A stretch of 64,000 bases of DNA from Glebionis coronaria. Lineage: Eukaryota > Streptophyta > Magnoliopsida > Asterales > Asteraceae. Positions 1 through 11,623 of this stretch are shown here, one piece after another (within the stretch, counting starts at the first letter, position 1; each line of letters starts with the position of its first letter). Location: positions 199,678,125 to 199,742,124 of the forward strand of contig CM046875.1 of the NCBI GenBank assembly GCA_025667525.1, written 5' to 3'. The position numbers and the translations under genes were made by a program. The notes beneath the pieces were generated by a model. That model was not told the origin of the DNA. It saw nothing but the letters and a program-made list of their open reading frames with translations, and ran no database searches.

Positions 1-1565
1 AACATGCAATGTTGTCTGTTTACTACATTTTTGTCACAAGAAGAGCCAAAGAAGATTTTTCAGGCTTTAAATGACCCAAGCTGGGTTGAAGACATGCAAG
101 AGGAGCTCTTACAATTTGACATACAAGAGGTTTGGATTCTGGTAGATTGTCCCAAATGGGCAAGGCCTATTGGGACAAAGTGGGTACTCAAGAACAAAAA
201 GGATGAAAGGGGAATTGTTGTCAGGAACAAAGCGAGACTAGTGGCACAAGGGTATACCCAAGAAGAAGGAATTGATTATGAAGAGGTATTTGCTCCAGTA
301 GCCAGGATTGAAGCCATTAGATTATTCCTTGCTTATGCTTCATTCATGGACTTCACTGTTTTTCAAATGGATGTGAAAAGTGCCTTCCTATATGGAACCA
401 TTGATGAAGAAGTCTATGTTATGCAACCTCTAGGGTTTGAAGACCCAGAACATCCAGACAAAGTATACAAGGTGAAAAAGGCTATGTATGGACTTCACCA
501 AGCTCCCAGAGCCTGGTATGGTACTCTCTCTAAATATCTCTTAGACAATAGATTCAGCAGGGGGAAGATTGATCAGACCCTGTTTACCAAGAAACAAAAG
601 GGTGACCTTTTGCTAGTACAAGTCTATGTTGATGACATCATTTTTGGATCCACTAACTCTATGCTTAGCAAAGAGTTTGCCAAACTGATGCAGGATAAAT
701 TCCAAATGAGTGCCATGGGAGAACTAAACTTCATTTTGGGGTTGCAAGTTCAGCAGCGGAAAGATGGGATATTTATCTCACAAGACAAATATGTGGCTGA
801 GATTGTGAAGAAGTTTGGCATGTCTGATGGAAAGAAGGTGTCCACTCCAATGGACAAGGATCATCCATGGGGTAAAGATGGTCCTGGAAAGCTTATAGAT
901 GTCAGGAACTACAGGTCTATGATTGGGTCTCTTATGTATCTCACAGCTTCAAGACCTGACATCATGTTTGCAGTTTGCTTATGTGCAAGATACCAGGTGT
1001 CACCAACAGAGTGTCACTTATTTGCTGTAAAAAGAATTTTTAGGTATCTAAAGTGTCATCCCACCTTAGGACTTTGGTATCCAAAGGAGTCACCATTTGA
1101 GTTGATAGCTTATTCAGATAGTGATTATGCTGGTGACAACAATGATAGGAAGTCTACAACAGGGGGATGCCAATTTTTGGGAAGCAGACTTATATCTTGG
1201 CAATGTAAGAAGCAGACCATTATGGCAACATCCACAACTGAAGCTGAGTATGTAGCAGCTGCTGCATGCTGTGGTCAGGTACTTTGGGTGCAAAATCAAC
1301 TGCTTGATTATGGGTATAACTTTCTTAAAACCAAGATATTCATTGACAACAACAGCACCATTGCATTATTAAGAACCCTGTTTTTCATAGCAAGACTAAA
1401 CACATTGAAATTAGACATCACTTTATCAGAGATTGTTTTGAAAAAGGACTAATTGTCCCTGAGAAAATTGATACAGAACTTAATGTTTCTGATCTTTTAA
1501 CAAAAGCTTTTGAAGTAGGGAGGTTTCAGTATCTGGTTGCATGTATTGGAATGGTTACCCCTTAA
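1..1565 (+). CDS. Copia Pol fragment: reverse transcriptase and RNase H (5' cut by window, frameshifted near its end)
   Basis: This is the C-terminal part of a copia polyprotein. It contains the RVT_2 reverse transcriptase, with active site YVDD at about residue 208 counted from the ATG at position 4, and copia RNase H (YSDSDYAGD near residue 370, TTEAEYVAA further on). The ATG at 4 is simply the first Met in the open frame; the real start lies upstream of the window. The main frame stops at 1452. The family's usual C-terminal sequence, including HIEIRHHF and the ADxxTK-like segment LLTKAF, continues in another frame from about 1375 and ends with TAA at 1563-1565. A one- or two-base indel in the T/A-rich stretch near 1368-1378 explains this, so the copy cannot make a full product as it stands. 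Confidence 0.9.
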
Positions 1566-2673
1566 AAACTGATGTCTATTTTGTCATGTATGATCAGGGT
1601 TGCTTCACTACTGTTGTTGTATAACTGTTAGTCCATTTTTCCATCACTTTTTATTCCACTGCTTTTTAACACAGATTCCCCTGCTGGGGGTTCATTCCCC
1701 TGCTAAGAGAATTTTTCTCTTAAGCTGGGTTTCTTCTTTTTACAAAAGTGGTTATATGTGGTTTTAGACTAACAATGCAGAGGTTCATATGGTGCATACT
1801 ATTCTCATTGGTGAATCAGGTATATACTCTATGTTTCAGGGGAGGTTAGGTCACACCTTTAGGACTCAGGGTATCCTTAGGATACTCATATATGATCTTA
1901 GATCATATCCACTGGTGAGTAAGGGTTCAGGGTAATGAGGACTTGCTGCAAAGCTTGTCAGAACTCTGAAACCTTGAGGCACTGTAATGAGTGCTTACAT
2001 TTCTCTATTAAAACAGCTTGCTGTTCAAATACAGATGTGTGGCACACATTGCCAAGACTGACTGACCATAGGTAAGGGACAAGGTAGGGATGGTGACTGG
2101 GGTATGCATGTTTTCTTGGGTTAACCTGGTGTAGGGTGACTTATGTATTGACTTTTTGTACTGAGACTGTTGCTGAATAGAGGACTCTTGAGTTTCTATG
2201 TATCTATCTTGTGTATACAAGTGTGTGCATTAGAGCAGAGCTAGTTAGCATTGGTCTCTCCATGACTAGTCCAATACCCCTAGGAAAGTTTCCCCTGCTT
2301 TCATATTTTCATTCCCCTGCTATCATAACATTCCCCTGTTTGACCGTTGACCGACAATACCGTTACCCTGTTCATAGCCGTTAGGCCTGCTTGCACAAAT
2401 TTTGGTTAGGGAATATTTTATTGTTTTTAAAAGATATTTAAGGCGCTTTCTTTGCTGATTGGTAATCTTTTCTTTATTATTTCAAATAAATTACTTTTTT
2501 ATCAAGATTTATCTTTGATATTTTTGCAATTTGAAAATTTTGGTCCAATCACAGCTCTTCAATTCGCCTATAAAAGCTTAATTCCCTTCACCAGTAGGTC
2601 CATCTCTCTCTCTCGACTTAATCCCACCTACCTCTCACCTTTATAAACCTTGAAACTATTTTCAAACTTTATC
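1566..2673 (+). other. Non-coding spacer between pol and the 3' reading frame
   Basis: No convincing reading frame is present. The stretch holds several copies of the motif TTCCCCTGCT (about 1678, 1696, 2288, 2310, with a variant near 2332), which also recurs in the LTR. The last 130 bp look like a promoter and 5' leader for the downstream frame, with CCAAT and TATA boxes and a CT-rich leader. Confidence 0.6.
2545..2576 (+). promoter_or_regulatory. Internal promoter candidate: CCAAT box and TATA box before the 3' reading frame
   Basis: CCAAT lies at 2545-2549 and CTATAAAAG at 2568-2576, about 98 bp before the ATG at 2674. A CT-rich leader (ctctctctctcgac) lies between. The spacing fits a plant RNA polymerase II core promoter. 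This would let the 3' frame be expressed apart from the full-length transcript; that role is inference. Confidence 0.55.
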
Positions 2674-4269
2674 ATGCCTCTCAAAATTACTGCTAATCAT
2701 AACCACGTCGCTTTGTTACATGATGAACCAGCAGAGTTTGCTGATGTTGTGGCCTTTCTAAAGTCATCATACTTTAGAGTGGCCCTTCTCATCAATCCTC
2801 GAATCTATACCTCACACATTCAGCAGTTCTGGTCTAAGTCCATGACCAAAACAGTGAATGGAGAGGTTACAATTCAAAGCACTGTTGATGGTCATCCCAA
2901 GGTGATTACACTTGCCTCCATCAGGGAGAATCTTCTTCTTGATGATGAGGATGGGATAACCAACTTTTCTGAGGTTGAAATCTTTGCAGGTCTTGTTAAA
3001 TTGGGGTACAAACTTTCTAAAAACCAAAAATGTAAGTTTGCTAAAGGCCAGTTTTCCCCTCATTGGAAGTATTTGATTCATACAATTTTGCAATGTTTAT
3101 CACCAAAAACCACTGCTTTTAATGAGTTTGGTAGTGAGATGGCTTCTGCCCTGATCTGCTTTGCAACAGGGAGGAAGTATTGTTTTTCTCAAATGATTTT
3201 TAAAGTAATGGTTAAAAACGTTTCAAGCAACTCAAAATTTTGTATGTACCCAAGGTTTATAGAACTTTTGCTGAATATGAGTGATCATGGTCCAATTAAA
3301 CACAAAAACTATTTTTCAGCAACCAAACATACCACCAAACTATTCACCACACTTCTTGCACCATCACCCCTGTTTTCTGGCAAAACCATTCCACTCACTT
3401 CAATTATGATGAACCAAATCAGACGGGAAGAAGCCAAGAGTCAAACAGCTAAACACCAACCTTTTGATTCCCCTACCAAGAACCTACACCCTGCTAGTCC
3501 TTTACCCCCTGCTGATCCACAACATGAAAGGCGATCTAAATCTAGGTTTGCCAGGTCTCCCTTGCCTGGTGAATCTTCACAAGCAGCAGAGAGGAGAGTC
3601 TCCAAGGGTTTGGAGCAACCTGAGGGTTTGGCTGCCACTACTGTCTCATCCTTAAGGGGTGAGCAGGACAGTGACACCATCAGTAAGTCCTCTCCCTCAC
3701 TCCATGATATCCAAAAAGGGGAGAAATCCCCTTCTAGGATTGAGAGCAGTATGAAACCTTTGACTAATTTAGAATTGACGAAAATGTGTATGAGTCTGAA
3801 AAGTCAGAATGCACAACTGGTACAAGATGTCAAAAAGCAAGGCCTGGTTATCAATAACTTGGAAACCAGACTTGCTACTCTTGAGGGGAGGCCAAAGCCA
3901 AGACTGATTATATCAACAGATGAGGATGCTTCCAAAGGGGAGGAAGTTCCAAATACAGAAGAGTCTACTCAATACTATTCATATCCTGGTGGTGTACATG
4001 GAAAGATAGCAAGTGCTGAGAAAGGGATGGAGAAAGGAAGTGCTGATAAGGGAAGTGACAAGGGGAGTGCAACCAAAGATATTGCTCAAACATTGCTCAC
4101 CATGGGCAATCCAGAAGAAGCCCCTGCTTCAAAAGTTTCCCCTGCTATTACTGATCCCACTGCTGTAAGTCATTCCCCTGCAAAGAATATTACTCAAACT
4201 TTTGTTAGGAAGAACAGAAAGCAACCAGCTCAGAAGGGGTTACAATCAAAGAACCTGCATCTAAAGTGA
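2674..4269 (+). CDS. Extra 3' reading frame of the copia element, N-terminal part (unknown function)
   Basis: I chose the ATG at 2674 (MPLKITANHN); the open frame extends a little further upstream without a better start. The N-terminal 220 residues form a compact, probably globular domain (FWSKSMTKT near residue 50, WKYLIHTILQCLS, MASALICFATGRKYCF). This type of domain recurs, to my memory, in many uncharacterised proteins of composite genomes lying downstream of SIRE-like pol genes. After about residue 235 the chain becomes low-complexity, rich in Ser, Pro and Lys, with a short coiled-coil-like segment (SLKSQNAQLVQDVKKQG). It sits where some SIRE elements carry an env-like frame, but no signal peptide or membrane segment is evident. 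The frame ends early at 4269 because of a single-base slip in the G run near 4236-4239; the protein continues in the frame of the next entry. Confidence 0.7.
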   Translation: MPLKITANHNHVALLHDEPAEFADVVAFLKSSYFRVALLINPRIYTSHIQQFWSKSMTKTVNGEVTIQSTVDGHPKVITLASIRENLLLDDEDGITNFSEVEIFAGLVKLGYKLSKNQKCKFAKGQFSPHWKYLIHTILQCLSPKTTAFNEFGSEMASALICFATGRKYCFSQMIFKVMVKNVSSNSKFCMYPRFIELLLNMSDHGPIKHKNYFSATKHTTKLFTTLLAPSPLFSGKTIPLTSIMMNQIRREEAKSQTAKHQPFDSPTKNLHPASPLPPADPQHERRSKSRFARSPLPGESSQAAERRVSKGLEQPEGLAATTVSSLRGEQDSDTISKSSPSLHDIQKGEKSPSRIESSMKPLTNLELTKMCMSLKSQNAQLVQDVKKQGLVINNLETRLATLEGRPKPRLIISTDEDASKGEEVPNTEESTQYYSYPGGVHGKIASAEKGMEKGSADKGSDKGSATKDIAQTLLTMGNPEEAPASKVSPAITDPTAVSHSPAKNITQTFVRKNRKQPAQKGLQSKNLHLK

Positions 4270-5666
4270 AACCAGCACCAGCAGTGGATCCAAAAGACAA
4301 AGGAAAAGGAATCATGGTAGAACAGCCCAAGAGAAAATACAAGCATCTAACTCCTAAACAGCAAAGGGTTCAAGAAGCACATAATGTACAAGTAGCTCTC
4401 AGGCTACAACAAGAGGAGATGGATATGCAGGACCAAAGAATGCAAAAGATGAGGCCCAAAGATATGCTCAAGCAGGTTGAGATTATGCATAGACAACTAG
4501 ATGACAGGGTACCTCATGTTGGAGAGTTTCTTGATCAATGGGAGAAGGAGTTAATAAATGCTCCTTTGGAAGACAGGTATGAGTTGACTTGCCTTGTTTA
4601 CAAATATCAAACTGAGTATGTGGAAAGAAGGGCAAATCAAATTCAGAGAGAGAAGTATTTGACTTCAGAGAAAGGGCAACTTGAACACTACAAAGTTTTG
4701 CTTAAGAGACATAGGAAGTGGAAGGATGGTGACTTCAGAGATATGAGTTTTGAAGCCATAAAAAGAGTAGTCAGACCAATTCTAAGATTGTATGATGTGG
4801 AGGATTGGATGACTATCAACACTCCTGAGGAAGCTGGGTATCTTAGGAGACAAAGTGAAATGCTACAGAAAGCTAGGGAATCTAAGAAAAGAAAAGCTGG
4901 AGAAACAACTTTGGAAACTACACAAGCAGGTGCATCATCCCAAGCAGGTGCATCATCACAAGCAGGGGCATTACATCAAGCAGGTGGAAGTTTTCCAGAA
5001 ATTGAGAAGTCTGTACTTAATGTACAAAGATCAGCCAAAAGACTCAAGAGAATGGAGAAAGTTGGCACAGTTACTAAGGAGTCTCAACGGCCTTCAAATG
5101 ATGAAATTGATAAACAGCTAATTCTGCAGGAAAATGATGATATCTCACCTAGTGAACTTGGAAAGAAGTTTGCTATCATAGAATATGCTGTTTATGAGCA
5201 CAAAGGGAGGACTTGGTGGAAGCTTACAAGAGCTGACAATACAGCACAGACATTTCTAAGTCTAGATGTCATGTTTCAAATTTTGGATAGTGAAGACTTA
5301 GAAGATCTGTGGAAAATATTGAAGAAAACGTTTGCTGCAAAACCTCCTACCATGGATGGTGTGGAGAAGGATTGGGTAATCTGGGAGTGCATGCATAGGA
5401 TGTATGAGCATGAGTTATTTGATCCTATATTTGATGCAGTGAATAAAGGAGATTTGTTGTATTGGAAGCTGTTTACCAATTCTGGGGTCTATGAGGTAGT
5501 GATGGAAGGTGTAAGTGTGTACTTGATCAATCATAGGTATTATCCCTTCTCTCAGGAGACCTTGAAGAAACTAGCACAGGCTAACTTAATTGTAGATGCT
5601 AAAACGCATGTTGCTTATGATCTGCTAAGAATGGTTCATAGTCAGATTTGGCCAGAAAGTTTGTAA
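4239..5666 (+). CDS. Extra 3' reading frame of the copia element, C-terminal part (continues after a frameshift)
   Basis: This frame is open through the break near 4236-4239 and joins naturally to the N-terminal half. It begins with a Lys/Pro-rich linker (DKGKGIMVEQPKRKYK). A long charged helical region follows (QEAHNVQVALRLQQEEMDMQ and the next 150 residues). There is a short repeat encoded by three to four copies of a 15-base unit around 4920-4985 (AGASSQ). The C-terminal domain is Trp/Tyr-rich (KKFAIIEYAVYEHKGRTWWK, then WKLFTNSGVYEV, ending WPESL). The ending resembles the terminal domain I recall from the same 3' frame in other composite copia elements. Function is unknown. The next feature downstream is the polypurine tract, so this is the last gene of the element. 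Confidence 0.65.
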   Translation, partial: VTIKEPASKVKPAPAVDPKDKGKGIMVEQPKRKYKHLTPKQQRVQEAHNVQVALRLQQEEMDMQDQRMQKMRPKDMLKQVEIMHRQLDDRVPHVGEFLDQWEKELINAPLEDRYELTCLVYKYQTEYVERRANQIQREKYLTSEKGQLEHYKVLLKRHRKWKDGDFRDMSFEAIKRVVRPILRLYDVEDWMTINTPEEAGYLRRQSEMLQKARESKKRKAGETTLETTQAGASSQAGASSQAGALHQAGGSFPEIEKSVLNVQRSAKRLKRMEKVGTVTKESQRPSNDEIDKQLILQENDDISPSELGKKFAIIEYAVYEHKGRTWWKLTRADNTAQTFLSLDVMFQILDSEDLEDLWKILKKTFAAKPPTMDGVEKDWVIWECMHRMYEHELFDPIFDAVNKGDLLYWKLFTNSGVYEVVMEGVSVYLINHRYYPFSQETLKKLAQANLIVDAKTHVAYDLLRMVHSQIWPESL

Positions 5667-5720
5667 GCATCCTCATCAACTAGTATTTATTCAAAAACTT
5701 GTCTTTAAGGGAAAGCACAA

Positions 5721-5734
5721 GTTTAGGGGAGGAT
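5721..5734 (+). promoter_or_regulatory. Polypurine tract of the copia element
   Basis: The purine-rich run GTTTAGGGGAGGAT directly precedes the LTR start TGTTGG at 5735, the expected place for plus-strand priming. Confidence 0.7.
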
Positions 5735-5808
5735 TGTTGGGAATAAATCTATGCTTATTTGTTACCCCTGCTAGTTGATTATTCGTACCCCTGCTAGAGT
5801 AAGTTCCC

Positions 5809-8800
5809 TGATAGTTGTAAAATTACACTTATTTAGGAAGGTAAAAGGGGTGGGCAAGTATTAAGTTGCACGTTTTAGGAAAAACGCGAAACCGAACAAA
5901 TGCGGGTTCGTTCTCGAGGAGGTGTGTGGATTAATGTGCCAATAAGTATCATCAAAAGTTTGGAGTAGTGACGTTTTTAGATGAGAAAAGAAAGAAAAAC
6001 TAAGACGAACTACGATTTATAATTAAACTACGACGAAAAAGGCGTAAACGTAAAACCGTAAAAAGTACAAAATTTAAAATTTTAACCTAAAAATTCCTAA
6101 AAATTACTAAAAATCCACAATAAAAATCTAAGAGTTTACAAAAAATCCAAACTTGCTAAAACCTTTTAATTAATTTAATAATGACTTTTTAATGCTAATT
6201 AAAGCCCTAAAAATCACTTTTAAATATTAAAAAGCCCCAAACAAGATTTAATAGTTTGTAAACCTCAAAAATGACCTAATTAAGCTAAAAACTATTTTTA
6301 AAAATTTTAAAACCAAATTAAACTATTTTTAAACTCCTAAAAACTATTAAAATCTATTAAATCTTAAATTAATTCTAAAAATTAATTAAAAGACCTAAAA
6401 AATATTTGGAAAGTTGCAAAAATCCTAATTAAGTATTTAGAACCTAGGAAAAATATAAAAACTTAGAAAATTAGACTTTTAATTTTTAATAATAAAATAA
6501 TATTAAAATAATATTAAAAATCCAAAAATTATGAAAAATTCTAAAAACTTGCAAACTAGCTTAATTTAACCTAAATAAACAGAAAATGAAATTAAAATTA
6601 CCTAAATGCCCCTATTGGGCCCTCAAATGGGCCAAAACCAAAAACAGTCAAACCAAATGGGCTTTTGGGCCCAAAAAGTCAAACTTGGCCCAATTGACTT
6701 GGAAAAGCCCTATTTGACTTAAAATTTAATTCTAAGAACAAAACTCTAAAGGCCCAAAAGCTGAAAATGTGCTTATCACAGCTTATTGAACACAAAGCTT
6801 ATTCTTATTGGGCTTTTCAGCCCATTAAGCCATAAGCTAATGCCATAAGCTCTAATTTGACACACAACCCTCTTTTTGGATGCTTAAGAGATCTGTCAAA
6901 AGAAATTTCCAATAAGCTCACTTAATAAGCCAGAAAATAGAAAAGCAAAAATCCACAAAACGACAAAATAGTCGGGTTTGAGATTTAGGACACCTCAGAA
7001 GCTCTAGTTTGTTGCAAAAGCTCACAACTAGCTTAACTAAGAATAATCAATCAAGAAAATCACAAGAAGCCAAGTAGAATAAGCTGTAGAAGCAAATAAG
7101 CTGGCTGAAAAAGCCAAATAAGCTAGTTTCCTAGCAAAAGCTTAACCAAAAGACTTGTAAACTTCCAGACTTGATATTAAGGTGAGAAAAATGAGTTCTA
7201 TTACAAAAACTAAGTTGTTGCATGTACCAATAAGCAAAACAGATTTAATAAGCTTAAAACCAAGTTTGACCAAAAGTCAAACGCTGATAAGTTATAGTCA
7301 AACGCTGATAAGTTATAGTCAAACGCTGACAAGTTATAATCAAACGCTGACAGGAACAAAATGGACGTTGACAGACTTAATGAAGTGTAAGGACTTGTTT
7401 TTCACCCTGCTGGTCAAGATTTGAGTGCAAACCTTGTGAATCAAGGCTTACCAGTTGGGTAAACTTGATGTGTTTTGGCACAAATAAGCCAATAAGCCAG
7501 TGGGCTTATAAGCTATGAACAAAGCAATCCGAATAGCAAAAACCAATCACAAGCAGCATACAGATAGGATCCAAGCAACAAAACAACAATCCTCAAACTA
7601 GAAATCAAAATGCAACTCCAAAAGAGGTGGTCACTTTGCTGATGCAAATGACCACTTCAGCAACTTTTGAACCTTCATAACTTGCATACAAATCCACAAA
7701 AGCACAAATAGGTTATAGCACACCCTTAAACAACCTTTAATCTAGCAATGAACAAGAGATTAAGCCAAAATCTCTCAAAATTCATACAGACAAGGCAGTC
7801 ACTGATTTTATATGCTATTGACCCTTTTTTTTGCTTGCAAATTGGTTCAAAACTTGTCAAACTAACACCTTAGTGCATATATCACATATCAATCACCCAA
7901 GGAATGTTTTTAACCAGGTTTTAACACTAAATCTTGTCACTTGATTTGGTTAATCCCTTATCCCAAACACCCCTTAAAAATCAGAAAAGTAATTTTTTCA
8001 AACCAAAAGCTTATAACATCCAGCTAAACAGATTACACAATCATCTATCATGCATGTCAATCACAAATAAGCACAAACAATCAATCAAACAGTCACTTAG
8101 ACAAACTTCACAAAATTCATGCAAAATCACAAAATTCTGAAAATTGAAATAGAAAACAAGGGAGTACCTTGTTGGACCTACATCCAGGCCCAACCAAGGC
8201 TGCTTTGCCTTTTCCAATAGGCCCGGGCCTATGCTGATCCTTGATCAAACAATCTCCAAGACCCTGCTAAGAGAAAATGAAAACAAGCACAACACTTTCT
8301 GATTTTTCTAAAAACTTACAACCCTTTTTCTCAAACCTTGAAACCTTTAACACGTTTCAAAAACAAGAACAATAACACAAAATACAGGAATATGATCCAC
8401 TTTCACTTCACAAATTCCTGGATTTTCTGAAAATAGAAACACTTTTTCAAAAACCTTTTGAAAATGATATAAACACCAAATGTTTATAAGAGATTAATAT
8501 GGAACTCATAATCTAAGCAATTCAATACCAAACTTTTAAAAAAATAAAAGGAATTACAATTGACACATTCAAATACCAAACTTTATATTTCAAAAAGGCA
8601 TTACATGAATTTTGCTTAAAAACTGGAACAAGAATAAAAGGCTAAACTAAGGTGCCTTTTATAGGCGTACAAGGAAGATTCTAGTATGCTAAACCCTAAT
8701 TTATGAAATCTCCAAAAAGCCCTTGAGTCTTCATCTTCAAATTGGTCAAAAGGTGATACATGTGATGCCAGTGATGTTTGAATGAATCTTGGACGTTAAA

Positions 8801-9745
8801 AACTCCTTGGGGACCAAGTAGAAGGATTCTGGATGTTGGTTTGGTCGGGCATTGGGTTTGGGTGAGTGTGACGTTGCAGGGGAGGGTCCAAAGTGTCACA
8901 TGGGGTTGTCTAGTGAGGGGGGTTTTGGTTGGGATGGGATGAGAGTGACCTTGATTAAGGTTCTGGAAATAATTAACATAAACCCCTTTGATTTGAGGGA
9001 GTTAAGGGATTAGGGTTTATGGGATTAAGGTGGGTAGCAGGTTGGTTTTAATCTAAAATAGGATTAAGTGTTTTTTTAAATATGTGTTAATGGGGGGAAA
9101 AAGTGGGGGTTTGACTGGGGATTTGACCAGGGTTTAATTAATAAACCGGGTTTGGACGGGTTGGGTTATGAGTATGGGTGGATGGGTGGGTAAAGTTGAG
9201 GTGGCAGGTTCTGGTTGGGTGGGAAAGTTTGGTTGGTTGGCAGACTTGGCCCCCAGGCTTTTCACTCTTCTTCACTTTGTAATTAATTCCATCAGCGCCC
9301 ATTTTACTCTTGACAACTTTTGGCAAGTTGTCAAAAGTGGCATAAAAACTTCTAAAACTTTATCCAAGGGCCTTTAATGTATATTCTTGATTTTCTAAGG
9401 GCTGATCTTGTAATATCTTCAAACATGGAGGACCATACTTGTGCAATTGATATTTGGAGGGTCAATTATGACAAGTTCTTCAAAGATGAGGGACCAAAGT
9501 TGTCAATCTTCAATTCTTCAAGGGTCATTTTGCAAATTTCCAAACTTGGGCCCGGTTCATTGTGTGACTTCGTTTCCCGTGTTCATTTTTGAATGATTCT
9601 TGTGATCTTTTGCCATTTCCTCAATATCCGTACCTAAAAATACACAAGTAACAAACACGAGCATATATTTGGCATATTTTATGATATTTCATGTATTTTA
9701 AGCCCGATTTGGACGATGAGACCATGTATAAAAGCAGTCTCATCA
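5809..9745 (-). repeat. 3' LTR of the LARD-like element (3937 bp)
   Basis: Pairs with 14447-18380. It has no gene of its own; small open frames near 7182, 7934 and 9168 recur in the other copy simply because it is a repeat. It contains a 21-bp tandem array (7275-7348), many ATAAGC/GCTTAT motifs between 6770 and 7520, and an A/T-rich first kilobase. Confidence 0.9.
7275..7348. repeat. 21-bp tandem array in the LTR
   Basis: About 3.5 copies of a 21-bp unit with core CAAACGCTGATAAG. The same array occurs in the other LTR at about 15914-15987. Confidence 0.8.
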
Positions 9746-9757
9746 CTCCCCCATACT
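9746..9757 (-). promoter_or_regulatory. Polypurine tract of the LARD-like element
   Basis: On the minus strand AGTATGGGGGAG abuts the LTR start TGATGAGACTGC. Near-identical copies lie at 11131-11144, 11187-11200 and 11933-11945. Confidence 0.75.
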
Positions 9758-11623
9758 AAACCATTGCCGTGCCCTCACGCAATGCTAGAATAAAGTATCA
9801 AAGCATCTCCAAAATTTAATTTTATTCACTTTATTGAAATGATAAACTAGCTACACTATATTATTGCTACTACTTGCGTTTTAGACATAATGTATGATTT
9901 TCATCGCAAAATGGGACGTTTAGGTTCATAGAACAAGAACACGTGAATGCTTCGTTAGAAATAATTTCATCGTCCTCGATTTTCACCTTAATTCCATGCC
10001 AAGCGTGCAACGAGATCATTGTCATTATAAGTTAGTAATGCTAACACTACTCATATGCCCTAATCACGTACTTATTCTCCCATTATTCCTAAGTTGTATC
10101 TCTTATATTTTATTTTGTCTTAATGATCACGAGGATACATTGTTGACTTATGTGATAATAGAGATTTAGGTCTAAAAATAGAGTCCTAACGGTGTAACTA
10201 AGACCATCAAATCAATAACCCCTCCTAATAGACAACGATGTTAAAAAATTAAGTTGACAAGAAGAATCGATAAACACGGTTTTATAACGGTTTTGAACAT
10301 GAGACTTATTACCAAGACTTTTATACGCCCCCTAACGGAAGGACCTTATTATCTTTGGTTTACCTCCATCTTTTATTCAACTTCGCCATGAAGCTTTTAT
10401 TATGACTTCGGTCTTGCCTTGCCTTATATTATCCGCCTCATCGGTGGTTTTATTAGCCAAAGACGTATATCCTCACGCTAAAGCGAATTTTGGATCTTTA
10501 AAGCTTCGAAGATTAAGGCTTGATTCACTTTCAATTTTTGCATAGATTTTAGGCCTTGTGGGGCTTCAAATTGTTTGCTAGATTTTGGTGAGCACTTGAA
10601 ATCTTATTATTGGGTGAAGCTTTCGATTATTCGGGTGCCAATACTTCAAAACCGTGACGCTGGCGATACCTTAATGTCTTCCCAATTTAATTACACGGAA
10701 GCTACTAGAAAAGACTAGAAACCCAACAATCAAAACTAAACCGCTAAATCAATATTTATTAAGCAAAAAATATTTACAAGCGAAGGGAGAATAAGCAAAC
10801 AACGAGAACACATGAGTTTTTGAAAGAATACGAGTACTCTACGTTTAGCATAGTAACTTATAATTAACTCTATCATTTCTCGTCCTCATTTAAGAGACTT
10901 AGCCTAATGTGTAGTTAAGGAATCAAAGCTAAGTGCTCAACACGCACGGTCGAGTCAAAAATTACTCTTATTCTCGCCATCGGAAAATCTACATTCGTGT
11001 CTTCAAACACTTATAAAACATGAGAAAAAATTTAAAATTTGGCCATTTTTAGCCTTATTTTGCAACAAAACGATAACAAAACGATAAACTTTGGAAAGCG
11101 TGAAGGTTTGGCAAGGCAAGTATCTATTCACCCCCCCATACTAAAGTTAAACATTGTCCTCAATGTTTCGAGTCTAGGGGTGCAAACACCCCCATACTAG
11201 AGACGTAGTCGAATGCTTAATCTAGCATGGAAAGGGTGTAACCAATAAGTAATAGCCGTTTATGAAGTGTGCTAAAAACCTAAGGTTAGAACATAAAAGG
11301 ATATATCATATGGATATTGGGAAAGGCCTCCAAAGCAAACGATCGAGTGCTCCCAAAAAACGAACACGAGAGGCTCCAATCGTGAAGATGATAATCTAAG
11401 AATCACAATGCACAAACAACCACGGAACAAAGGTTGGAAGGGCACAAATCCCCTCACATTAAACTAATTAGAAAGCAATAATATGTACATGGATAAGCAT
11501 GGGTCTCCCCCACGAGGCACCTTGTTTTTGATAACCGAGTCAAAAGCTCGACTCGAATCCCCATAAATGTGATCATTTAGGGATAATCATGGTTCGGTCA
11601 TTTTTGGTGGGACTTACATGTAA
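9758..11623 (-). other. Non-coding 3' interior of the LARD-like element
   Basis: Lies between the stop of the orphan frame and the polypurine tract. No credible gene. Two further polypurine-like copies occur here (11131-11144 and 11187-11200). Confidence 0.5.

Noticed and set aside
7182..9592. Small frames at 7182, 7934, 9168 and 9377, repeated at 15830, 16573, 17807 and 18016
   Set aside because: They look conserved only because they lie in the two LTRs of one element; no start context, domain or codon pattern supports them.
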